A DNA stretch of 64,000 bases from Methanococcoides seepicolus (GTDB taxonomy: Archaea; Halobacteriota; Methanosarcinia; Methanosarcinales; Methanosarcinaceae), in contig NZ_JAGSOI010000002.1 in assembly GCF_023684405.1 (NCBI RefSeq), forward strand, positions 1 through 64,000, read 5' to 3'. Numbering within the stretch: position 1 is the stretch's first letter; each line of letters opens with the position of its first letter. The notes beneath the pieces are model-generated. The model saw nothing but the letters and a program-made list of their open reading frames with translations. It was not told the DNA's origin and made no database searches. The translations under genes were made by a program, and so were the position numbers. This document shows positions 8,837 to 16,694 of the stretch, one piece after another.

Positions 8837-9437
8837 CTTCTCTCTAATTTCTTTTTTTATTAATTTGTACATAGCATACAAGGATTAGAAGTGATCATTT
8901 CCTACGGACAATTTTGTATCTTTTTTATTGAATAGGATTTCTACAGAACCGTAGTTTTCATATTGTAGTATTATTACATATAAAACACATAACTGCACTA
9001 CGGTTATAAGCTACAAGATAAATTTCCTAATCCATATCTTTAATCATATATCTTACTGGGCTAAATATTTTTAATCAGTACACTCCCCAACTCTCCAACC
9101 TCTCCTTCCCATGTGCATTGAGAGTAAATGGCTTATCACTCCCGATATTCTGCTCCATGTAATGCAATGTACCCTTAGAGAATCCCATCTTCTTCATTTC
9201 AATCCGGAGACCACAACAGGCATATGTATCTTCCATTATTATTCATGATGGATGGGAACTATTAACCTATGGTTTCATTATCTCTTCCTTATTTGGTTCC
9301 ATGAACATCCATATCAACCGGCTTAATTTTTGCCTTGTGGAGTTTCTTCTATGGTTCCAGAGCTGAGTTCAATTGATCTGAAACTAGGTCAGGTCATGTG
9401 AAATATATAATGAATAACAGTTAGGAATAGATAGAAC
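8837..9437. other. Intergenic stretch with relic B
   Basis: 601 bases with no intact gene. Just after the lipoprotein gene is a T-rich run (8850-8880) that can end transcription. An inverted pair aaccgtag (about 8948) and ctacggtt (about 8999) could form a hairpin. Bases 9075-9236 hold relic B on the minus strand. The remainder up to the acs start shows only scattered stop-filled frames. Confidence 0.5.
9075..9236 (-). pseudogene. Relic B: 3' end of the same Cas1-like gene
   Basis: An open stretch of 53 codons on the minus strand ends in TGA and reads ...CCGLRIEMKKMGFSKGTL, HYMEQNIGSDKPFTLNAH, GKERLESWGVY. It matches relic A over MGFSKGTLHYM and PFTLNAH and has the best-preserved C-terminus in the set. 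Upstream on the same strand the frame is broken by stops, so only the 3' end survives. It may still be translatable as a micro-ORF but has no clear ribosome site. Confidence 0.5.
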
Positions 9438-11327
9438 ATGTCTGAAAAATTTGACGTTAAGCTGGACAGTAAAAGCTATTTACCTGATCCATCGGTAAAG
9501 GAAAATTCCTGGATGCAGGATTATGAAAAGGTTTATAGTGAATCTCTCAAGGATCCTGAAAAACACTGGGAAAATGTTGCAGAGGAACTTGAATGGTTCG
9601 AAAAGTGGGACAAGGTGATGGAATGGGACCATCCCTATGCAAAATGGTTCACCAATGCTAAAATGAACATCACCCACAATTGCCTTGACCGCCATGTCTT
9701 CAACGGGAGAAGGAACAAGGTCGCAATGATCTGGGTGGGTGATAACGGAGCAGAACAGGTTATCACATATCGTCAGCTTTACCGCGATGTCATGAGATTT
9801 TCCAATGGTCTCAAATCTTTGGGCGTTGAGAAAGGTGACACGGTATGCATATACATGCCACAGGTTCCTGAACAGATCGTGGCCATGCTGGCATGTGCAC
9901 GTATCGGTGCGATCCATAGTGTCGTGTTCGGAGGTTTTGGTGCCAAAGCATTGCATTCCAGGATAAAAGATGCACAGGCAAAGATCGTCATCACTGCAGA
10001 TGCAAGCCTTCGGCGTGGTAAGCGCATTGACCTGAAGTCCCTTGTGGATGAAGCTGTGGTCAATGCCTCATGTGTTGAGAAGATAGTGGTCCTGAGAAGA
10101 ATGACACCTCAAATGGAACTCTTTTCTGAGATAGAGGTGGACTTCTATGAGATAATGGAAGATGTGGAGAAGGAGTGTGAGCCCGAGATAATGGATTCCG
10201 AGGACCCCCTGTTCATTCTCTACACCAGTGGAACAACCGGTCCGGCCAAGGGGATAGTTCATACTTGCGGTGGCTACATGGTAGGCACATACTACACCAC
10301 AAAGAACGTTTTAGACCTCAAGGAAAACGATGTCATGTGGTGTACTGCAGATCCCGGATGGATCACAGGTCACAGCTACATTGTCTATGGTCCTCTTTCC
10401 ATGGGTGCAACGATCCTCATTTCTGAGACAACGCCTGACTACCCGGATCCGGGAGTATGGTGGAGCATGATAGAGGAATTCGATGTGAGCGTCTTCTATA
10501 CGGCACCAACAGCGATACGCATGTTCATGAGGATGGGAGAAGAATGGCCCGGGAAGTACAACCTGAGTTCCCTGAGAATCCTGGGTTCGGTTGGCGAACC
10601 TCTGAACCCAGAAGCGTTCAAGTGGTACTATCGTGTGATCGGTAAGGAAAAATGTCCTGTTCTGGATACCTGGTGGCAGACTGAAACGGGCATGCACATG
10701 CTCACCACAGCTGTTGGAGAGCCCATGAAACCGGGATTCACGGGAAGACCCGTGCCAGGTGTGGTTGTTGATGTTGTAGATGAGAATGGTGACCCGGTGC
10801 CTGCAGGAACAGGTGGTTTCCTTGTAATAAAACAACCCTGGCCTTCCATGATGAGGACCGTTTATGGTAATGATGAAAGATATCGTCAGTATTGGACAAC
10901 GATCCAGAATTACTACAGTGCAGGTGATCTTGCCGTAAGGGATGAGGATGGTTATATCATGATACAGGGACGTGCCGACGATGTCCTTATCGTTGCCGGT
11001 CACAACATTGGAAGTGCAGAGGTCGAAAGTGCACTTGTATCCCATGAGGCCGTGGCTGAAGCTGCTGTAATAGGAAAACCTGATCCTCTTAAAGGGGATT
11101 CCATCAAAGCTTTCGTCATACTTCGCATGGGCTTCAACTCCTCCGATAAACTGAGGCTTGATCTTATGTATCATGTAAGGATGAACCTGGGTCCAATTGC
11201 AATGCCTTCTGAGGTCGAAATTGTTGACTCACTGCCAAAGACCCGCAGCGGGAAGATCATGAGAAGGTTGCTTAAGGCACAGGAGCTTGGAATGGATCCT
11301 GGGGATGTGTCCTCATTGGAGGATTGA
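9438..11327 (+). CDS. acsA: Acetyl-CoA synthetase / acyl-CoA synthetase, AMP-forming
   Basis: 629 residues, full length for the family. Visible motifs: N-terminal ACS region with W-rich start, the AMP-binding loop LYTSGTTGPAKGIVHT (~265-280), TWWQTETGMH (~415), hinge region GRADDVLIVAGHNIG, and the acetylatable lysine in PKTRSGKIMRR near the C-terminus. It activates acetate (or a related short acid) to acyl-CoA with formation of AMP and pyrophosphate; in methylotrophic methanogens this is mainly for assimilation. It stands alone, surrounded by relic-containing spacers. Acetate as substrate is inferred from the close match to Acs; other short acyl substrates are possible. Confidence 0.88.
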   Translation: MSEKFDVKLDSKSYLPDPSVKENSWMQDYEKVYSESLKDPEKHWENVAEELEWFEKWDKVMEWDHPYAKWFTNAKMNITHNCLDRHVFNGRRNKVAMIWVGDNGAEQVITYRQLYRDVMRFSNGLKSLGVEKGDTVCIYMPQVPEQIVAMLACARIGAIHSVVFGGFGAKALHSRIKDAQAKIVITADASLRRGKRIDLKSLVDEAVVNASCVEKIVVLRRMTPQMELFSEIEVDFYEIMEDVEKECEPEIMDSEDPLFILYTSGTTGPAKGIVHTCGGYMVGTYYTTKNVLDLKENDVMWCTADPGWITGHSYIVYGPLSMGATILISETTPDYPDPGVWWSMIEEFDVSVFYTAPTAIRMFMRMGEEWPGKYNLSSLRILGSVGEPLNPEAFKWYYRVIGKEKCPVLDTWWQTETGMHMLTTAVGEPMKPGFTGRPVPGVVVDVVDENGDPVPAGTGGFLVIKQPWPSMMRTVYGNDERYRQYWTTIQNYYSAGDLAVRDEDGYIMIQGRADDVLIVAGHNIGSAEVESALVSHEAVAEAAVIGKPDPLKGDSIKAFVILRMGFNSSDKLRLDLMYHVRMNLGPIAMPSEVEIVDSLPKTRSGKIMRRLLKAQELGMDPGDVSSLED

Positions 11328-11364
11328 GTTCCTGCAGCCAGATCTTGCTTATGGAGTGCGAAAC

Positions 11365-11391
11365 GAGGTGATGGGCGTAGCTCATCACCTC
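11365..11391 (+). terminator. Hairpin after acsA
   Basis: gaggtgatg (11365-11373) pairs perfectly with catcacctc (11383-11391) around a 9-base loop, 38 bases after the acsA stop. No T-run follows directly, so it may act as an mRNA 3' end stabiliser more than as a terminator. Confidence 0.45.
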
Positions 11392-11415
11392 ACTTACAGC
11401 AAATCTCCACAAAAA

Positions 11416-11499
11416 TTAATCATTTGAGACAAGCTTTTCCCATTGATTTAACCTTTCCCTTACATGAGCATTCAACGTAAACTGCTTATAACTCTCAGC
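11416..11499 (-). pseudogene. Relic C: C-terminal tail of the Cas1-like gene
   Basis: The minus strand reads AESYKQFTLNAHVRERL followed by NQWEKLVSND and TAA. This is the clearest version of the final tail. Sequence before it is not recognisable, so only about 28 codons remain. It shares LNAHVRERLNQ with relic D. Confidence 0.45.
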
Positions 11500-11639
11500 A
11501 GTACCAGCTGTCTTGCTTCGTTCAGGCTTCTGGGAAAGTAGACAACACCGAATCTTATTCTTATTTCATAATAATGAGCATTATATCATTAGAAGTATAT
11601 TCGATAAGTTAATATGCTATTAATTTATTATTATATATT

Positions 11640-11770
11640 AAGAACCATGTGTCATTCACGACTCCGGTGGTACGGTCTGAAAACACGAACACTGTGGTGG
11701 TGGTGGTTCTACTTAATAAATAATTGGGAGTGGGGATGTCATTCCTCCTTCATCCCCTCTGTTTTTGAGA
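11640..11770 (+). ncRNA. Possible small transcript with terminator-like hairpin
   Basis: A TATA-like box (ttatatatta, 11631-11640) precedes a GC-rich patch in AT-rich DNA. agaacca (11641-11647 region) is repeated inverted as tggttct (11704-11710). A hairpin ggggatg/catcccc (about 11732-11757), extended past one mismatch, is followed by a short T-run (11762-11766). The same stretch contains a 48-codon frame (11647-11793) with seven tryptophans, four of them consecutive. Whether this is an RNA, a peptide or neither cannot be settled from sequence. Confidence 0.25.
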
Positions 11771-11885
11771 ACTTCAATTTCAGTCATAGATAAATTTTAG
11801 ACGTTTCTTCAGGCATTAATAATTCTATTTCATATCAATTTTAGAGAAAGCTATCAATTACTTTCCTTATCCCTTAGTATTTAGA

Positions 11886-12155
11886 CTAAAATCCCCCTTC
11901 CCTAACTCTGTCCTTCAGTTGTTTCAACGTACTCCTGTGTTCAATCCCCATTTCCCAAACATCATCAAGAGTCAGACAAAGCACCCATTCATTAATTTTC
12001 TCAATATTCAAGTATGATCCAACCCTATCCCCTTCAGGCTCCTGCATATCAATATTGTTTTCCTCCTTGCCAATGCAAACAATTGAATCAGCATAAACAT
12101 GCCTCCTCTCAAGAATCTCAACCTTGCCATCAAATTTATGCTCTGGATATTCCAC
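11886..12155 (-). CDS. Small hypothetical protein, possibly 5'-truncated
   Basis: 89 residues from GTG at 12155, ending in TAG, one of only two terminal TAG stops seen in the window; in-frame TAA follows three codons later. The frame stays open about 29 codons further upstream and reads sensibly (AINAISLLYFDNCSEPIRQY), with a GGGGTGAT ribosome-like site but no ATG, so the true start may be an unusual ATT or the gene may have lost its 5' end. The product is soluble and charged, with the tail WEMGIEHRSTLKQLKDRVRE. I do not recognise the family. Confidence 0.45.
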   Translation of the reverse strand: MEYPEHKFDGKVEILERRHVYADSIVCIGKEENNIDMQEPEGDRVGSYLNIEKINEWVLCLTLDDVWEMGIEHRSTLKQLKDRVREGGF

Positions 12156-12392
12156 ATACTGCCTTATTGGTTCTGAACAATTGTCAAAATATAATAGTGA
12201 TATAGCATTAATCGCATCACCCCTCTTTCAGATAAAGGTCTAAATTTGAATATATTTTTAAAATGGCACATATACTAACACTACTGGAAAAGGCACATGC
12301 CTTTGGAAACTACCAATAGCTTAGGTACATATAAAGAAAGAGAGTAATTTTCTTATTTGTAAAATTGTATTAGAGCAAGTGGATTTGGTATA

Positions 12393-12851
12393 ATGGGTAA
12401 AAAAATAAGAGATAACAAAGCACTTGAAGACATACTTTTAGATGCACAATACCTAAGGTTGGGACTTTGTAGTAATGAAAAGCCTTACATCGTACCAATC
12501 TCATTCGGATACAAGGATAATACAATATATTTACATAGTTCCCGAAAAGGTACTAAGATCAACCTTATAAAACAAAATAAAAATGTTTGTTTTGAAGTGG
12601 ATACTTTTTATGAAACTCTTCCATCAGATGAACCCTGTTCATATTATATGAAATACCAAAGCATTGTAGGCTACGGAACTGCAACAATTCTGGAAGATGA
12701 AAAAGAAATAAAAGAAGGTCTTAAGATCATTATTGATCGCTACCACAATAAAGAATACAGTATTGATGATCTAGACCTCAAGAGAGTGGCAATCATCCGT
12801 ATTGACATAGATGATTTGCATGGCAGACAATATGGAATGAATGATGAATGA
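12393..12851 (+). CDS. Pyridoxamine 5'-phosphate oxidase-fold flavoprotein (NimA-like)
   Basis: 152 residues. The sequence YLRLGLCSNEKPYIVPISFGYKDNTIYLHSS followed by KGTKINLIKQNKNVCFEVD is the classical split-barrel flavin-binding pattern of the NimA/pyridoxamine-oxidase-like family, including the YxxPxxFxY strand pair and the KxxxLxxN loop; Y-GTATI strand and the HGRQYG C-terminal motif follow. These proteins bind FMN or related flavin and reduce small oxidised compounds such as nitroimidazoles; the natural substrate is unknown. Monocistronic, with its own AT-rich upstream region. Confidence 0.8.
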   Translation: MGKKIRDNKALEDILLDAQYLRLGLCSNEKPYIVPISFGYKDNTIYLHSSRKGTKINLIKQNKNVCFEVDTFYETLPSDEPCSYYMKYQSIVGYGTATILEDEKEIKEGLKIIIDRYHNKEYSIDDLDLKRVAIIRIDIDDLHGRQYGMNDE

Positions 12852-12895
12852 TCTAATTAAACCAATTGTTTTAATGAAGAAGGAATAGGGACAGT

Positions 12896-12934
12896 ATGAA
12901 ATACGGACTTGGAATTGATGCCGGTGGCACTTAT
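12896..12934 (+). pseudogene. Truncated start of a hydantoinase/oxoprolinase-like gene
   Basis: An ATG with AGGAATAGGG upstream begins MKYGLGIDAGGTY, the phosphate-1 ATPase motif that opens HyuA-like proteins of methanogens (normally continuing T-D-A-V). After 13 codons the match stops exactly where an inverted repeat begins and the frame runs into a stop at about 12980. Only the first exon-like piece survives; the remainder has been lost by insertion or deletion. Confidence 0.5.
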
Positions 12935-13012
12935 GCTGTCGCTTTTCACTTGTCGCATTTGTCTCTCGGAATTCTCGTTTAATTTCCATAGAAAAAAGAC
13001 AAACGCGACAGC
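12935..13012. repeat. Imperfect inverted repeat at the break point of the truncated gene
   Basis: gctgtcgc (12935-12942) is inverted at 13005-13012 (gcgacagc), and gtcgcatttgtct (12952-12964) is inverted with one mismatch at 12997-13009. The ~78-base block sits where the HyuA-like reading frame breaks, and resembles a miniature mobile element or an excision scar. Confidence 0.4.
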
Positions 13013-13029
13013 AAAGCTACATAAGATAA

Positions 13030-13110
13030 AGCATTTGAGACAAATTTTCCTTATTGATTCAAGCGTTCTCTTACATGTGCATTAAGCGTAAAAGGCTTAT
13101 CATCCTCAGC
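13030..13110 (-). pseudogene. Relic D: Cas1-like C-terminal tail with nonsense change
   Basis: The minus strand reads AEDDKPFTLNAHVRERLNQ, then TAA in place of the tryptophan codon of relic C, then GKFVSNA in the same frame. It is the closest relative of relic C and clearly no longer functional. Confidence 0.45.
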
Positions 13111-13286
13111 ATAATCTCCCAGCTTTTACATTTCATTCAAAAATGTTAAAGTGATTTTTCAGAGAAAATCAGTCATAATATCAATACTATCTGAAATTTT
13201 AAAAAAATAAAATGAGATGATCTGGTCTTATGATATGTAATGACCAAGTTTATAGGCAATGCTCTTGATTTTTTCCATGAACAAAA

Positions 13287-13351
13287 CATATACACCAACG
13301 TACAACAACCGACATCCCAAAAAACAAGCTCCTGCCCGATACCACCCACAT
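13287..13351 (-). repeat. Relic E: copy of the terminal 65 bases of relic A
   Basis: This block matches 7321-7383 with only about ten differences, including a shared run tcccaaaaaacaa and ctgcccgat. In relic A it directly follows the LNAHV codons on the minus strand, so it is the far 3' end of the same repeated unit. Here it lies 45 bases upstream of the iorA start and may contribute promoter sequence. Confidence 0.5.
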
Positions 13352-13395
13352 ATTTATTAATAATGCCTATTTATGAGAATGACAGGAGATAAATA

Positions 13396-15201
13396 ATGAG
13401 CACACGCGAGTATATGCTTGGGAACGTAGCGATCGCACGAGGGATCGTGGAAGGAGGAGGACGTGTCATTTCCGGATATCCGGGTACGCCTTCTTCTGAG
13501 ATCGTAGATACGTTGTCCAAAATGAAGGAACGCGACTTTTATGTCGAATGGTCCGTTAATGAAAAAGTTGCAATGGAAGTTGCTGCAGGAGCTGCCATGA
13601 CTGGTGTGCGTTCTGTGGTCACCATGAAGCACGTAGGTCTGAACGTTGCAGCAGACCCTCTTATGACACTGTCCTACATGGGAGTCAAGGGCGGAATGGT
13701 CGTCATTGTGGCTGACGACCCGGGATGTCACTCATCCCAAAATGAACAGGACACACGCATATATTCAGAGTTCTCACTCATGCCATGTCTTGACCCTTCC
13801 ACCCCACAGGAAGCAAAGGACATGATACCTTATGCCTTTGAGCTTTCCGAGAAGTTCGAGCTTCCGGTCATATTCAGACCGACCACCAGAATATCACACG
13901 GCAAGGCAGATATCGAACTTGGTGAGATCACTGAACACAGAGTGCAAGCCAAGTTCGAGAAGGACACATCCCGCTGGGTAATGGTCCCAAGCAATGCGGT
14001 TGTCAGGCATCCACACCTTCTTTCAATACAGGATGGCATCAGGGAAGAGCTTGAGACATCCCCGTGGAACGAACTTACCCTCAATGAGAACTCCAAGATC
14101 GGAGTCATCGCAGCAGGTATTGCTTCGGTCTATGCAAAGGAAGCTATTGAGAACCTGGGTGTATCCGCATCATACTTGAAGATCGGTGCATACCCTGTCC
14201 CTGAAGGTCTTATCAAAAAGATGTACGAGCAGGTCGATACAGTTCTCGTTATCGAAGAACTTGAGCCCATTGTGGAAGACCGTTGCAAGATCATTGCAAA
14301 GGACATGGAAAGCAATGTCAAGATCATCGGAAAGACAGATGGCACTGTTCCAAGGGTCGGCGAACTTAATGTTGACCATTGCGTAAAGGCCATCGCAGAT
14401 GTTTTCGGCATCGAATCAGGTCTGCCGGAGATCAAGGAGATTGAGATGGAACTGCCACCAAGACCCCCTGCAATGTGTGCAGGTTGTTCCCACAGGGCTA
14501 CCTACTATGCCATGAAAAAGGTATTTGGCAAGAATGCGGTCTTCCCAAGTGATATTGGATGTTACACACTGGGCATACAGAATGGGACCGTGGACACCAC
14601 CTTGTGCATGGGAGGAAGTATCACCGTTGCATCAGGCATCTATCACTCTGGTGAAAAGCAGCCTATCTGCTGTTCCATTGGAGATTCAACGTTCTTCCAT
14701 ACCGGAATGAACGGATTGCTCAATGCAGTATATAATAAGGCGAACATCACAGTTGCAATTCTGGACAACCGTATCACCGCAATGACCGGTCACCAGCCAA
14801 ATCCTGGCATGGGACTTACATCCACAGGTGAGGCCACAAAGGAGATCGACCTTGAGCAGCTCTGTCGCGGACTCGGTGCCGAATTCGTCGAAGTTGTCGA
14901 TTCCTTCGATGTGAAAGCAACGATAGAAGCATTCAAATGTGCAAAGGATTACGAAGGCACATCAGTGATCATATCAAAACAGCCCTGCATCATCTACGCA
15001 CGCAGAACAGGTGTCAGGCTGATACCATTCAAGGTTGACCACGATAAGTGTGTAGGCTGTAGGATGTGTGTGAACCTTGGCTGCCCTGCAATTGAATTTG
15101 ACAAGGAGACCAAGAAATCCACGATCAATGCAATGTGCACAGGATGTGGACTGTGTGCAGAAGTATGTAAATTCGATGCGATAAAGGAGGTTCAGAAATG
15201 A
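13396..15201 (+). CDS. iorA: Indolepyruvate:ferredoxin oxidoreductase, alpha subunit
   Basis: 601 residues, usual length. The N-terminal pyrimidine domain starts EYMLGNVAIARGIVEGG with GYPGTPSSEI; the thiamine-pyrophosphate domain has RPPAMCAGCSHR and GDSTFFHTGMNGLLNAVYN with the Mg-binding IGDSTF...N motif (~415-445); the C-terminus carries two 4Fe-4S motifs, CVGCRMCVNLGCP and CTGCGLCAEVC. With IorB it oxidatively decarboxylates aryl pyruvates to aryl-acetyl-CoA using ferredoxin, and in methanogens can run in reverse to make aromatic amino acids from aryl acetates. ATGA overlap with iorB shows coupled translation. Confidence 0.93.
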   Translation: MSTREYMLGNVAIARGIVEGGGRVISGYPGTPSSEIVDTLSKMKERDFYVEWSVNEKVAMEVAAGAAMTGVRSVVTMKHVGLNVAADPLMTLSYMGVKGGMVVIVADDPGCHSSQNEQDTRIYSEFSLMPCLDPSTPQEAKDMIPYAFELSEKFELPVIFRPTTRISHGKADIELGEITEHRVQAKFEKDTSRWVMVPSNAVVRHPHLLSIQDGIREELETSPWNELTLNENSKIGVIAAGIASVYAKEAIENLGVSASYLKIGAYPVPEGLIKKMYEQVDTVLVIEELEPIVEDRCKIIAKDMESNVKIIGKTDGTVPRVGELNVDHCVKAIADVFGIESGLPEIKEIEMELPPRPPAMCAGCSHRATYYAMKKVFGKNAVFPSDIGCYTLGIQNGTVDTTLCMGGSITVASGIYHSGEKQPICCSIGDSTFFHTGMNGLLNAVYNKANITVAILDNRITAMTGHQPNPGMGLTSTGEATKEIDLEQLCRGLGAEFVEVVDSFDVKATIEAFKCAKDYEGTSVIISKQPCIIYARRTGVRLIPFKVDHDKCVGCRMCVNLGCPAIEFDKETKKSTINAMCTGCGLCAEVCKFDAIKEVQK

Positions 15202-15788
15202 GCAGTAAGGCATCCAAGTTCGATCTTGTAATATCAGGTGTCGGTGGACAGGGAGCGATCCTCGCTTCAGATATCATCGGAAGGTCCGCAGTTATTGAGA
15301 ACTACGGAGTTCGTGCAGCGGAAACTCATGGAATGGCACAGCGTGGCGGTTCAGTAGTCAACCATGTACGTATCGGCTGTGACCTTGGATCCATGATCCC
15401 CCTCAAAGGTGCAGACTGTCTTCTTGCACTGGAGCCTGTAGAAGCACTGCGCTATATCGATTCACTCGCAGACGATGGTGTTGTCATCATGAACACTGAA
15501 GCAGTTTATCCGGTGACAGTTACCACTGGAAAGGCACAGTATCCTGATGTTGAAAGCATCGTAGCAGAACTCAAAAAGACACACAGGGTAATTGCGTTCA
15601 ACGCAACCGAAAAAGCGGCCGAGGCCGGAAGCAGACAGGCTATGAACGTAGTTCTTGTAGGTGCAGTCTCCAACTTCCTGCCGATCAAGACCGAAACACT
15701 GCTGGAACGCGTAAAGGAGATGGTACCGCCAAAGACCATTGATACCAACGTGAAAGCTTTTGAGATGGGAAGAAGTATGGTCGAATAA
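15198..15788 (+). CDS. iorB: Indolepyruvate:ferredoxin oxidoreductase, beta subunit
   Basis: 196 residues. Begins FDLVISGVGGQGAILASDIIG, the POR gamma-domain signature, followed by AAETHGMAQRGGSVVNHVRIG. It forms the heterotetramer with IorA, supplying the gamma-type domain that contacts CoA and the cofactor. Its ATG overlaps the iorA stop by four bases. The T-rich run after the stop (15800-15815) probably ends the transcript. Confidence 0.92.
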   Translation: MSSKASKFDLVISGVGGQGAILASDIIGRSAVIENYGVRAAETHGMAQRGGSVVNHVRIGCDLGSMIPLKGADCLLALEPVEALRYIDSLADDGVVIMNTEAVYPVTVTTGKAQYPDVESIVAELKKTHRVIAFNATEKAAEAGSRQAMNVVLVGAVSNFLPIKTETLLERVKEMVPPKTIDTNVKAFEMGRSMVE

Positions 15789-15816
15789 GACCATAGCTTC
15801 ACTTTTTATTTTTATT

Positions 15817-15834
15817 TGCTAATAATTATTAGCA
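15817..15834. promoter_or_regulatory. Perfect 18-bp palindrome before the glycosylase gene
   Basis: tgctaataattattagca is its own reverse complement. It lies 28 bases after the iorB stop and 11 bases before the likely start of the glycosylase gene. As DNA it could be an operator; as RNA it is a weak hairpin preceded by T-rich sequence. Confidence 0.4.
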
Positions 15835-15845
15835 GTTGTTCACAG

Positions 15846-16685
15846 ATGTACACCATCAAAACAGAAGATTTCAACCTTGAATATACCCTGGACTGCGGTC
15901 AGGTATTCCGCTGGGACAGGGACGGCGACTGGTGGACAGGCGTTGTCAATGGTGCTGTGGCACGTATAAGCCAGAACCCTGAGACCGGCGACCTCCGGGT
16001 AGATTCCTCTCTTGATGAGGCCTTTTTTCATAGGTATTTTAGACTGGATGATGACCTGCCGGCAATATTCAGGCAGATAAACAAGGACGAGCATATGGAT
16101 ATCGCCATCAACAAATATAGAGGATTGCGACTCATACGCCAGGATCCCAGGGAATGTCTGATCTCCTACATGCTAGCAACCGCTTCGAACATCCCCCGTA
16201 TAAAGAAGAACATATCCATGCTCTCAGCACTCTTCGGGGAAGAAATTGAGAACGGTCATTACAGTTTCCCGAAAGTTGAAGCTCTCGCATCAGCCACTTG
16301 CGATGATCTTTGTGAATGCAAGATGGGATTTCGCACGGCAAGGATAATCAAAGCTGCGAATGCTGTCGCCAATGGCGATATTGTACTCGATGAACTGTTC
16401 AGTCTCGACTATGGCGAAGCTAAGAACGAACTGATGAAACTGGAGGGTATCGGGGAAAAGGTGGCTGATTGCATACTGCTCTTCGCTTTTGAGAAAATGG
16501 AAGGATTCCCTGTGGATACCCATGTAGAGAAAATAGTAAAGGCCTATTACGGGAACGACCCCTATTTTGAAGGCAATGCCACAAAATCAAAAATAGGTAA
16601 TTGGGGCAGGCATTATTTCGGCGAATACTGCGGTTATGCACAGCAATACCTGTTCTACCAGAAACGACTTGAAGGTCTTATCTAA
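15846..16685 (+). CDS. 8-oxoguanine DNA glycosylase/AP lyase (OGG1-type)
   Basis: 279 residues from ATG 15846 (MYTIKTEDFNLEYTLDCGQVFRW); an in-frame TTG 30 bases upstream is less likely. The N-terminal beta domain has the OGG pattern TLDCGQxFRW; the helix-hairpin-helix is LMKLEGIGEKVADCILLFAF (~200-218), and GFPVDTHVEKI carries the catalytic Asp; the Schiff-base Lys lies in the HhH (EKVADC). It removes 8-oxoguanine from DNA and nicks the site. It is separated from iorB by 57 bases and convergent with cca. Confidence 0.87.
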   Translation: MYTIKTEDFNLEYTLDCGQVFRWDRDGDWWTGVVNGAVARISQNPETGDLRVDSSLDEAFFHRYFRLDDDLPAIFRQINKDEHMDIAINKYRGLRLIRQDPRECLISYMLATASNIPRIKKNISMLSALFGEEIENGHYSFPKVEALASATCDDLCECKMGFRTARIIKAANAVANGDIVLDELFSLDYGEAKNELMKLEGIGEKVADCILLFAFEKMEGFPVDTHVEKIVKAYYGNDPYFEGNATKSKIGNWGRHYFGEYCGYAQQYLFYQKRLEGLI

Positions 16686-16694
16686 ACTTCCGTT

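Larger units (their letters stand above)
11328..11885. other. Intergenic stretch with hairpins and relic C
   Basis: 558 bases without a standard gene. It holds a 9-bp hairpin just after acsA, relic C, and a possible small RNA with terminator-like hairpin near 11640-11766, each listed separately. The bases 11500-11630 and 11770-11885 are AT-rich with nothing recognised. Confidence 0.5.
12852..13395. other. Decayed intergenic stretch with three relics
   Basis: 544 bases. It contains a broken start of a hydantoinase/oxoprolinase-like gene, an inverted repeat, and relics D and E of the Cas1-like tail. The final ~45 bases hold the iorA promoter and ribosome site (ggag before ATG at 13396). Confidence 0.5.

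Noticed and set aside
10311-11174. 287-codon minus-strand frame inside acsA
   Set aside because: Lies entirely opposite a well-supported acsA with strong family motifs; a shadow of codon bias.
11647-11793. Trp attenuator leader
   Set aside because: No trp gene lies downstream on this strand, and attenuation by leader peptides is not established in this group; the Trp run comes from a GTG-repeat-like base run.
7321-13351. An intact CRISPR-Cas or casposon locus
   Set aside because: Only C-terminal relics are present; no complete Cas1, Cas2, Cas4, polymerase B or terminal repeats were seen.
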